Shown piece by piece: positions 1 to 5,597 of a stretch of DNA of 5,945 nt (position 1 is its first letter; each line of letters opens with the position of its first letter). A program made the translations under genes and the position numbers. Source of the DNA: an uncultured Bacteroidota bacterium (GTDB taxonomy: Bacteria; Bacteroidota; Bacteroidia; UBA7662). The DNA is taken from positions 1 through 5,945 of the forward strand of contig CAIOCC010000001.1 in assembly GCA_903856555.1 (NCBI GenBank), in the 5' to 3' direction. The notes below the pieces were generated by a model. The model saw only the letters and a list, made by a program, of their open reading frames with translations. It was not told the origin of the DNA and made no database searches.

Positions 1-328
1 CAAAAAGAGAACTGCTGTCAGCGGTTTTTCTGCCATAATTTCCAAACAATAGAAAATAAGGAGATTGGGTGGCATTGACATAGCGGACCACCTCGGACTC
101 GTTGGATACCAGGTTATTTGCTAGATCCCAGGTCCTGGAAGCTCCGTTTTGATTCAGAACGAAGGCCAGTGCATTGGGATTGGCCATGCGGGCATACCGT
201 GGGGTATCGCCGGCCAAAGGGGCGCAACTGCGACCCAAAATCGGGGCTGTTTGGCCTAGAATATCCTGGGGTAGGCCCAATAAAGCGCCCAAGCCCCAGC
301 AGAACGTCCAAAGTCTAAGGTTAAACAC
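1..328 (-). CDS. Putative secreted protein, N-terminal part (cut by left edge)
   Basis: An uninterrupted minus-strand reading frame runs from a GTG at 328 off the left edge, giving the first 109 residues. GTG 328 is the only ATG, GTG or TTG between an in-frame stop (386-388) and the hydrophobic N-terminus, so it is the likely start, although no Shine-Dalgarno sequence precedes it. Residues 1-27 look like a signal peptide: Arg5, then a hydrophobic core (about 6-19, LWTFCWGLGALLGL), then a possible cleavage region near Gln26-Thr27. The mature part has 'NQNGASRTWDL' (59-69) followed by 'VVRYVNATQSPY' (80-91). From memory, this 'G-x-x-x-TWDxS ... SPY' layout resembles the start of many secreted Bacteroidota proteins, some with type IX secretion sorting domains. 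The C-terminus, where such a domain would be, is outside the window, so function is unknown. The gene diverges from cinA. Confidence 0.6.
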   Translation of the reverse strand, partial: MFNLRLWTFCWGLGALLGLPQDILGQTAPILGRSCAPLAGDTPRYARMANPNALAFVLNQNGASRTWDLANNLVSNESEVVRYVNATQSPYFLLFGNYGRKTADSSSLF

Positions 329-357
329 AAAGCGAAAATACGGAGGTTGAGAGACCT

Positions 358-365
358 TAGTTTTG
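358..365 (+). promoter_or_regulatory. Candidate -7 element upstream of cinA
   Basis: TAGTTTTG matches the Bacteroidota -7 consensus TAnnTTTG exactly and lies 9 bases before the ATG at 375. No TTTG -33 box was found about 20 bases upstream. If it is used, the leader would be only a few bases long and the alternative TTG start at 363 would fall inside the promoter. This is a chance-prone 6-base match in a 46-base divergent spacer. Confidence 0.2.
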
Positions 366-374
366 AGACAACAT

Positions 375-1688
375 ATGAAAGCAATTTATATCGTCGTGGG
401 GGACGAGGTTCTCTTGGGACAAGTGGTGGACACCAACGCCGCCTTTTTGGGTCAGGTATTTGGGGCCGAAGGAATTGAGTTGATATGCAAATGGACCGTT
501 CGTGATCGAGAAAACGAAATTCGGGATGCTCTTGAGCGGGCTCAATCCTTGGCCGAACTGGTGGTTTTGAGTGGAGGGCTGGGCCCAACATCCGATGATT
601 TAACCAAACCAATACTTACCGAATACTTTGGTGGTAAGTTAGTTAGAGACCCTAAGATAGAGCAACAAATTAGCGATTGGTTTCGTGCCAGAGGCCGAGA
701 GCCCGGCCCTATGAACCTGGCTCAGGCCGATTTGCCTGATAATGCTCAACAATTGCACAATCCCCTGGGTACCGCTCAAGGCATGATGTGGCAAAAAAAC
801 GGGGTTACCACGATTGCCTTGCCGGGTGTGCCCTACGAATTCCAATACATCATTCAACATTCGTTGATTCCCTGGGCCAAATCGACCGGTCGACTAAGGG
901 CCATGGTTCACCGCACGCTCATGACCGCAGGTTTGGTTGAATCTAGTATAGCCAAGAAATTGAAAGATTGGGAATTACGATGGAAGCCAATGGGAATCCG
1001 ACTGGCTTATTTGCCCAGGCCAGGCGTGGTTCGATTGAGACTAAGTGCTTATCCCGACGAATGGGTGGACGCTGGTTCGGAATCTGGTTGGGCCGAGACG
1101 TTGGAAAGTCGTGTGGATCAGGCCGCTGTGGAAATCAAAGAACTCTTGCCAGGCCATGTTTATGGCGAAAATGAAGAGTCTCTGGAAGCATGTATCGGGT
1201 CTCTTTTGCTACAATCCGGCCAATGTTTGGGGCTGGCCGAAAGCTGCACGGGCGGGGCCCTTTCTGCTCGATTGCTGAAGGTTGCCGGGGCCTCCGCCTA
1301 TGTCAGGGGTGGTTTGGTGGCCTACCATAACGACCTCAAGTCCGACCTTTTGGGAGTCAAAACCGAGGATTTGAAGGCCTTCGGTGCAGTCTCCGAAACG
1401 GTCGTTAGGACCATGGCGGCGGAGGCCTGTCGCTTGCTTGGCTGCGATTATGCCGTGGCCATCAGTGGCATTGCAGGGCCAGACGGAGGATCCCCCGACA
1501 AGCCGGTTGGTACGGTTTATTTTGGAATCCACGGACCAGGTTTTTCAAGGGTTTATCATCGGTCGCTGGGCACGGGCCGGGATCTGGTCGTTGAACGCGC
1601 TGTGATGATGGCAATGTTCCTATTGTGGCGTCTCCTAAGTGGTCAAGCGATTGATGAAGAAACCACGATTGCCCCCAAAACTCCCTAA
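375..1688 (+). CDS. cinA: CinA family protein (nicotinamide-nucleotide amidohydrolase)
   Basis: This is a full-length two-domain CinA of 437 residues, slightly longer than the usual 410-430. The N-terminal molybdopterin-binding-like domain (about 1-170) opens with MKAIYIVVGDEVLLGQVVDT and carries the signature GGLGPTSDD (67-75); in CinA proteins this domain is linked to ADP-ribose pyrophosphatase activity. The C-terminal PncC domain (about 270-425) has ESCTGG (289-294), whose Ser290 is the conserved candidate nucleophile, and GIAGPDGG (365-372) followed by KPVGTVYFG. Known PncC domains deamidate nicotinamide mononucleotide to nicotinate mononucleotide, recycling the pyridine ring of NAD in the cytoplasm. 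ATG 375 was chosen because the family begins with this M-K-A sequence; an in-frame TTG at 363 would add only four residues. A GGAGG at 342-346 is too far from the ATG to be a normal ribosome binding site. The E2 gene follows after nine bases, so co-transcription is likely. Confidence 0.95.
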   Translation: MKAIYIVVGDEVLLGQVVDTNAAFLGQVFGAEGIELICKWTVRDRENEIRDALERAQSLAELVVLSGGLGPTSDDLTKPILTEYFGGKLVRDPKIEQQISDWFRARGREPGPMNLAQADLPDNAQQLHNPLGTAQGMMWQKNGVTTIALPGVPYEFQYIIQHSLIPWAKSTGRLRAMVHRTLMTAGLVESSIAKKLKDWELRWKPMGIRLAYLPRPGVVRLRLSAYPDEWVDAGSESGWAETLESRVDQAAVEIKELLPGHVYGENEESLEACIGSLLLQSGQCLGLAESCTGGALSARLLKVAGASAYVRGGLVAYHNDLKSDLLGVKTEDLKAFGAVSETVVRTMAAEACRLLGCDYAVAISGIAGPDGGSPDKPVGTVYFGIHGPGFSRVYHRSLGTGRDLVVERAVMMAMFLLWRLLSGQAIDEETTIAPKTP

Positions 1689-1697
1689 ATTTGCCTC

Positions 1698-3131
1698 ATG
1701 GCTCGATTTGAATTGGTTATGCCCAAAATGGGTGAAAGTATTACAGAGGCGACCGTGCTCAAGTGGTTGAAACAAACCGGTGATCAGGTAGCACGGGACG
1801 AAGCGGTCTTGGAAATCGCCACGGATAAGGTGGATTCCGAGGTACCTACACCCGTCGGTGGTCGCTTGGTTGAGGTTCTTCATGCAGAGGGCGCTGTGGT
1901 GAAGGTTGGGGCTGTTTTGGCGATTTTGGAAGACGCTTCCGAATCGACCATCCCATCCGCACCCCTTGCAACCGTTGCGGCCCCGTCCGCAGCTCCCACG
2001 ATGCCTGTGGCCTCCGCATCGGCTGCCCAACCAACCTTGCCGGCCGCCCCAACAGCTCCATCACCTACCGAGGTGCCTTATGTGCCCGCTCCGGTCCCCG
2101 TTTTAAATCCTGGAAGCCCTGCTCCTCAACCCCCAACGGGTCGCTTTTATTCACCCTTGGTCCTGAGCATTGCCCGTCAGGAAAACCTGCCCATGGCTGA
2201 ATTGGATGCCATACCTGGCACCGGAGACCAGGGAAGGCTCACCAAAAAAGATTTGCTCAACTACCTAAGCAACGGTCGCCAAGCAGCCCAAGCCTTGGTC
2301 CAGGCACCGTCCCCCTCCCAACCCACGAACCCTCTTCTCAGCCCTTCAACACTGGCGGCTGTTAGCGCGTTGCCTGAGGAGATTTCAGTTCGCGGTATGG
2401 TTGACCGAGAGGAGAACGGTGGTTCGGTCGAAATTATCGAAATGGACCGCATGCGCAAATTGATTGCCGAAAACATGCTGGCCTCCAAACGGATTTCGGC
2501 CCATGTAACCTCCTTTGTAGAGGCGGATGTCACCAATTTGCATTACTGGCGCGAAGAACACAAGGCTGAATTCGAAAAGCGTTTTAACGAGAAACTCACC
2601 TTCACGCCCATGTTCGTGGAAGCCGTTGTAAAGGCCATCCAGGATTACCCGATGATTAATATTTCGGTGGACGGAACCCGTATTCTCAAGCACAAAGAAA
2701 TTCATATCGGCATGGCGGCGGCCCTGCCATCGGGCAATTTGATTGTTCCGGTCATACACCATGCCGATCAACTGAACTTGGTGGGTCTCACCAAAAGAGT
2801 CAATGATTTGGCCCGCCGGGCCCGTACCGGCAAACTAAAACCCGAAGAAATTCAGGGTGGAACCTTTACCCTCTCCAATGTTGGAACCTTTGGGAATGTC
2901 ATGGGAACCCCCATTATTGCGCAACCTCAGGTGGCAATTCTGGCGGTAGGTGCTGTTAGAAAACGGCCTGCGGTCATCGAAACCCCTCAAGGGGACTTTA
3001 TAGGAATTCGTCACATGATGTTTTTGTCGCATTCGTACGACCATCGGGTGGTGGACGGAGCCTTGGGCGGCATGTTTGTCAAACGCGTTGCGGAATACCT
3101 GGAGAAGTGGGACCCATCCCGCGGGATTTAG
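1698..3131 (+). CDS. 2-oxo acid dehydrogenase complex E2 (lipoyl acyltransferase)
   Basis: The 477-residue protein has the full E2 layout. A biotinyl-lipoyl domain (about 2-78) contains TDKVDSEVP with Lys44 as the expected lipoylated residue. An Ala/Pro-rich mobile linker (about 80-147) is followed by a peripheral subunit-binding domain (about 148-190, from RFYSPLVLSIARQ to LTKKDLLNYL). A second linker leads to the catalytic domain (about 247-477), which ends with SHSYDHRVVDGALGG; His449 and Asp453 form the acyltransferase HxxxDG motif. E2 passes the acyl group from E1 to CoA and forms the cytoplasmic core of the complex. The single lipoyl domain and the MPKMGES...ATVLKWLK opening resemble branched-chain 2-oxo acid (BkdB-like) E2 proteins of Bacteroidota, but 2-oxoglutarate or pyruvate specificity cannot be excluded. 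No E1 or E3 gene is adjacent; the neighbour is cinA, nine bases upstream. The start ATG has no Shine-Dalgarno sequence but gives the canonical N-terminus. Confidence 0.95.
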   Translation: MARFELVMPKMGESITEATVLKWLKQTGDQVARDEAVLEIATDKVDSEVPTPVGGRLVEVLHAEGAVVKVGAVLAILEDASESTIPSAPLATVAAPSAAPTMPVASASAAQPTLPAAPTAPSPTEVPYVPAPVPVLNPGSPAPQPPTGRFYSPLVLSIARQENLPMAELDAIPGTGDQGRLTKKDLLNYLSNGRQAAQALVQAPSPSQPTNPLLSPSTLAAVSALPEEISVRGMVDREENGGSVEIIEMDRMRKLIAENMLASKRISAHVTSFVEADVTNLHYWREEHKAEFEKRFNEKLTFTPMFVEAVVKAIQDYPMINISVDGTRILKHKEIHIGMAAALPSGNLIVPVIHHADQLNLVGLTKRVNDLARRARTGKLKPEEIQGGTFTLSNVGTFGNVMGTPIIAQPQVAILAVGAVRKRPAVIETPQGDFIGIRHMMFLSHSYDHRVVDGALGGMFVKRVAEYLEKWDPSRGI

Positions 3132-3151
3132 GCCATTGCAAAACCTAGGCG

Positions 3152-3191
3152 CGTCTCTTGTTTGAGGCGACACCCTCGTTTGAGGCGCCTC
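3152..3191. terminator. Hairpin region between convergent genes, possible terminator
   Basis: The 67-base spacer between the E2 stop (3131) and the fur stop (3199) holds two mutually exclusive hairpins. In one, CGTCTC (3152-3157) pairs with GAGGCG (3164-3169), with one G-U pair. In the other, GAGGCG (3164-3169) pairs with CGCCTC (3186-3191) and, inside it, CCTC (3174-3177) pairs with GAGG (3182-3185) around a GTTT loop, leaving a 4-base bulge. GTTTGAGGCG occurs twice, at 3160-3169 and 3178-3187. The location fits a bidirectional terminator, but there is no strong T-run on either strand, only a T-rich TATTATTT after the second hairpin on the plus strand. Confidence 0.4.
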
Positions 3192-3198
3192 GCAGGTA

Positions 3199-3642
3199 TT
3201 ATTTCTGTGATTTTGAGCAGGTAGTGCATAGACCTTCGGCGGTTAGTTTCCAATCCCGAACTCGGTAACCCGTTGGCAAAACGGGCCAAGGCGGTTCCAA
3301 GGAGTCTACACAATGGGTTGTGCCGCAAGAATCACATAGAAAGTGAATGTGTCGGTGCTGGTGCTCGGTTGCATCGCAAACGGGGGGGCAAAGCGCATAA
3401 CAAGGGTTGGTCGTTCCTGCATTGATTTCATGGAGGATTCCGGCCTGCATCAGGGAACGAAGGTTGCGGTACAGGGTGACCCGGTCGGTGTCATGTCCCA
3501 GCCTTTGACTTATTTGGGCCTGGGTAAGGGCCACGGAGGATTCACCCAAAACACGAAGAAGAGCCCGTCGAAACGGGGTGGAACGAACCCCGTGCTGGCG
3601 GAGACGTTGGGCCGAATCAGCCGGCTTTGCGCTCGTTGTCAA
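3199..3642 (-). CDS. Fur-family metal-responsive transcriptional repressor (possibly Zur-like)
   Basis: The 147-residue protein has the Fur fold: an N-terminal winged-helix DNA-binding domain (about 10-85) with the recognition helix around DRVTLYRNLRSL (53-64), then a dimerisation and metal-binding domain. Two CxxC pairs, Cys103/Cys106 and Cys139/Cys142, match the structural zinc site of many Fur proteins. The His cluster at His94, 96, 98 and 100, directly before FLCDSC, takes the place of the HHDH motif of classical Fur. Additional cysteines are at 81, 85, 89 and 111. The gene shares a same-strand run with a ZIP transporter, so zinc sensing is a reasonable inference, but the metal is not proven by sequence. 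The start is a TTG at 3642: an in-frame stop lies shortly upstream and no ATG or GTG gives a complete DNA-binding domain. AGGGAG about 12 bases upstream is a weak ribosome site. The first 26 bases overlap the preceding small gene, suggesting translational coupling. Confidence 0.9.
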   Translation of the reverse strand: MTTSAKPADSAQRLRQHGVRSTPFRRALLRVLGESSVALTQAQISQRLGHDTDRVTLYRNLRSLMQAGILHEINAGTTNPCYALCPPVCDATEHQHRHIHFLCDSCGTTHCVDSLEPPWPVLPTGYRVRDWKLTAEGLCTTCSKSQK

Positions 3643-3814
3643 CGTCTTTGTACGCTCCCTGGGTCGCGAAGTAGCTCATGGCGGCTATCAAACCACAAAG
3701 CAGCAACATGTCGATATAGCTTAGACGTTGAGGTGCCATGATGGCGGAAGCAACAATGTACCCTGTCCAAAGCAGGGTCAGGATGGTAAAGGCAACGGCC
3801 AGTTTAAAGTGCAT
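3617..3814 (-). CDS. Small two-helix membrane protein, unknown function
   Basis: This 65-residue protein begins at an ATG and appears to have two membrane segments, about 4-26 (from KLAVAFTILTLLWTGYIVAS) and about 34-50 (IDMLLLCGLIAAMSYFA), joined by a short loop, with a charged tail (KDVDNERKAG). I do not recognise the family. It looks real rather than a shadow frame because it fills the otherwise empty interval between the SDR gene (42-base gap) and fur, is on the same strand, and has a coherent hydrophobicity pattern. Its 3' end overlaps the fur start by 26 bases in a different frame. A helper role for the neighbouring regulator or transporter is possible but is only a guess from position. 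Confidence 0.7.
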   Translation of the reverse strand: MHFKLAVAFTILTLLWTGYIVASAIMAPQRLSYIDMLLLCGLIAAMSYFATQGAYKDVDNERKAG

Positions 3815-3846
3815 GGCGTAGGGTTAGGGCGCTCAATTTTGATGGT

Positions 3847-3854
3847 CAAAGATA
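3847..3854 (-). promoter_or_regulatory. Candidate -7 element upstream of the small membrane gene and fur
   Basis: On the minus strand, TATCTTTG (3854 to 3847) matches the Bacteroidota -7 consensus TAnnTTTG exactly, and transcription from it would leave a leader of roughly 30 bases before the ATG at 3814. A TTTG at 3883-3880 could be a -33 box, but the 25-base spacing is longer than the usual 19-21. If active, it would allow the small membrane gene and fur to be expressed apart from the upstream genes. Confidence 0.3.
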
Positions 3855-3856
3855 AA

Positions 3857-4699
3857 CTATTTGCGAGGCTTCATCGCCTCAAAGGCTTGTTTGATCATGG
3901 GCCTGGGCATCCATTGCACAAAGCGATTGAACTGACCGGCCATGAGTCGCTCCCCACCATCGATGGTTAGACATCCCCCTTGGATATACGAAGCCATGGG
4001 GCTCATCAAAAAGGCTGCACACTGAGCCAGTTCCTCTGGCTTTCCGTACCGACCCAGGGGTATGCCCCGTTTGTAGCTCTCCTCAATCGAAGGGTCGGGC
4101 ATCAGGCGAGACCAAGCGCCTTCGGTAGGAAAGGGACCGGGAGCAATGGCGTTGAGCCGAATACCGTAGGTGGACCATTCAACGGCCAGGCTGTTGGTCA
4201 TGGCCAGGACACCCGCTTTGGCACAGGCCGATGGAAGTACGAACGATGACCCGGTCTCGGTATACGTGGTAACGATATTTATCACATTGCTGGAAGGCGT
4301 ACCGGCTGCGATGATTCGTTGCCCAAATTCAAGGGTGCAGTGAAAAGTCCCTTTGAGAACAATATCCACAACGGCATTGAAGGCGTTAGGACTCAAGTCT
4401 TCCGACGCGGACAAAAAATTCCCGGCCGCGTTGTTGACCAAACCGTCCACCACGCCCCAACGACGGGTTAACTCGTCAAACATGGCGCGTACTTGTTCCG
4501 GGTCCCTGACATCGCAGGGGATTGCAACAGCCCTCTCCCCAATGGCATCGGCTGCTTCCTGAAGCGGTTGGGGCCGTCGACCGCATAGGGCCACATGCGC
4601 ACCCAACTGATGGAAGTAGGTGGCCATGGCCAACCCCAGTCCGCTGCCGCCACCGGTCACGAGGATATGCCGGTCTTTGAGGGTATCTTCTTGGAACAT
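3857..4699 (-). CDS. SDR oxidoreductase, 2,4-dienoyl-CoA reductase type
   Basis: The 280-residue protein is a short-chain dehydrogenase with an N-terminal Rossmann fold: TGGGSGLG (15-22) binds the nucleotide, the Arg41-Arg42 pair after the second strand suggests NADPH preference, and CDVRDP (62-67) and NNAAGNF (89-95) follow. It closely resembles animal mitochondrial 2,4-dienoyl-CoA reductase (DECR1) by eye, especially in NNAAGNFLSASEDLSPNAF, TYTETGSSFVLPS and PGPFPTEGAWSRL. As in DECR1, the usual YxxxK is replaced by SxxxK (Ser157, Lys161), and the tyrosine sits 11 residues before the serine (Tyr146), matching the DECR1 Tyr199/Ser210/Lys214 spacing. DECR enzymes reduce 2,4-dienoyl-CoA intermediates so that unsaturated fatty acids can enter beta-oxidation; this protein is likely cytoplasmic. 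The start ATG lies 36 bases after the ZIP stop codon. No other fatty-acid oxidation gene is visible, so the substrate is inferred only from similarity. Confidence 0.88.
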   Translation of the reverse strand: MFQEDTLKDRHILVTGGGSGLGLAMATYFHQLGAHVALCGRRPQPLQEAADAIGERAVAIPCDVRDPEQVRAMFDELTRRWGVVDGLVNNAAGNFLSASEDLSPNAFNAVVDIVLKGTFHCTLEFGQRIIAAGTPSSNVINIVTTYTETGSSFVLPSACAKAGVLAMTNSLAVEWSTYGIRLNAIAPGPFPTEGAWSRLMPDPSIEESYKRGIPLGRYGKPEELAQCAAFLMSPMASYIQGGCLTIDGGERLMAGQFNRFVQWMPRPMIKQAFEAMKPRK

Positions 4700-4735
4700 G
4701 ATCGTGAATTTTTTGGTAGGGGTGATGGAATAAAC

Positions 4736-5563
4736 TTAGGCGCCATGACCCATGGCATAGGCTACCAAAGCACCCAAGAGGGCACCGATGGCTTGCCAAG
4801 GCTTGAGGCGATGATTTTGACTGCTTTCGTAAAGGATGGTGGAGGCAATCTGAAGAAAGGAACCCGTTGCCAAGGCCATCAGCGCGTGCAATATCTCTCG
4901 ACTGCCTTCTCCGGCCTGGCCCATGCTTTGGCCCAGTAACATGCCGAGCGGGGTCATCGAAGCGACCACGATCACCGAAACCCAAATCAGCAGGGGTCGG
5001 GCCTTTTCTTGGATCATCAAGGCGGTCAACGCAAAAGTGGTGGGGGCCTTGTGCAACAAAATTCCTAACAAAAGTGGACTCCAAAAAGTAGCCGAGCCTC
5101 GGAGGCTGGCCGAACCTGCCAAAGGAAGTCCTTCCACCAAACCGTGCAGGGAAAGGCTGAGGATAAGACCCCAATAGCGAACCGAACCCACCCGAAAGGA
5201 ACCTCCCTGGGCCGATGAATCCCGGTGTTGGGTTGAATCGTCATCCATTGGGTGAATCGGATGATCGCAATGATGATCGTGACCGCTGTGCAGATGCCCG
5301 TGTTCAATGCCTGCTGAGAACTTCTCGAGCATCCACTGCATAAAAAAGCCGGCAAGCAACCAGAGATTTTCGTTGGGATGACCGTAAGAAAGGACCTCCG
5401 GGAGCAGGTGCAGGATGGCGGTGCTGAACAAAAGGCCGCCGCAAAAGGTTAACAACCAACGAAAAACGGCGGGCGAGCCGTGGACTCTGCCTCCGATGGC
5501 GAGCCATCCTCCGATAAGTCCGGAGGCAAGCAGGGCTAAACCGACAGCAAACAGAGAATTCAT
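4736..5563 (-). CDS. ZIP-family divalent metal transporter
   Basis: The 275-residue inner-membrane protein has about eight hydrophobic segments, the usual number for ZIP transporters, which move zinc, iron or manganese into the cytoplasm. The first three segments lie at about 4-24, 33-55 and 66-80. The following cytoplasmic-type loop (87-113) has nine histidines and four aspartates and probably binds metal. The fourth helix has HGLVEG (140-145), and the fifth has LHKAPTTFAL (170-179). His140, Glu144 and His171 match the transport-site positions, but the HEIPHE or HEIPEG form of the fifth helix is here HKAPTT, which resembles human ZIP9 (HKAPAAF). The start was set at ATG 5563; an in-frame TTG at 5569 would add two residues. 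The gene follows the PAP2 stop by 34 bases and precedes the SDR gene by 36. The same-strand Fur-family gene may control it. Confidence 0.9.
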   Translation of the reverse strand: MNSLFAVGLALLASGLIGGWLAIGGRVHGSPAVFRWLLTFCGGLLFSTAILHLLPEVLSYGHPNENLWLLAGFFMQWMLEKFSAGIEHGHLHSGHDHHCDHPIHPMDDDSTQHRDSSAQGGSFRVGSVRYWGLILSLSLHGLVEGLPLAGSASLRGSATFWSPLLLGILLHKAPTTFALTALMIQEKARPLLIWVSVIVVASMTPLGMLLGQSMGQAGEGSREILHALMALATGSFLQIASTILYESSQNHRLKPWQAIGALLGALVAYAMGHGA

Positions 5564-5597
5564 AGGCAATGGATGATGGGCTAGGAGGGATGCGTGT

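Noticed and set aside
363..374. TTG at 363 as the cinA start
   Set aside because: It adds only four residues before the canonical family N-terminus; ATG at 375 fits better, although neither has a good ribosome binding site.
256..612. 118-residue minus-strand open frame opposite the start of cinA
   Set aside because: It lies antisense to the well-supported cinA start, has low-complexity Pro/Arg-rich composition typical of a shadow frame, and conflicts with the better signal-peptide frame starting at 328.
1635..2030. 131-residue minus-strand frame across the cinA/E2 junction
   Set aside because: It is antisense to the lipoyl domain and its Ala/Pro linker; the Gly/Cys/Arg-rich stretch is the complement of that linker.
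1930..2140. Ala/Pro-rich stretch in the E2 gene as a possible DNA repeat or insertion
   Set aside because: Flexible Ala/Pro linkers between the lipoyl and subunit-binding domains are normal for E2 proteins, and no regular repeat unit was seen.
3865..3880. Inverted repeat GAGGC/GCCTC with a 6-base loop at the end of the SDR gene
   Set aside because: The stem has only five pairs, lies in the coding sequence for the last SDR residues and has no T-run directly after it, so it is not supported as a terminator.
4476..5174. 232-residue minus-strand frame spanning the SDR and ZIP genes
   Set aside because: It overlaps two clear family members on the same strand in another frame, and its Arg/Pro/Gly/His-rich composition looks like a frame shadow.
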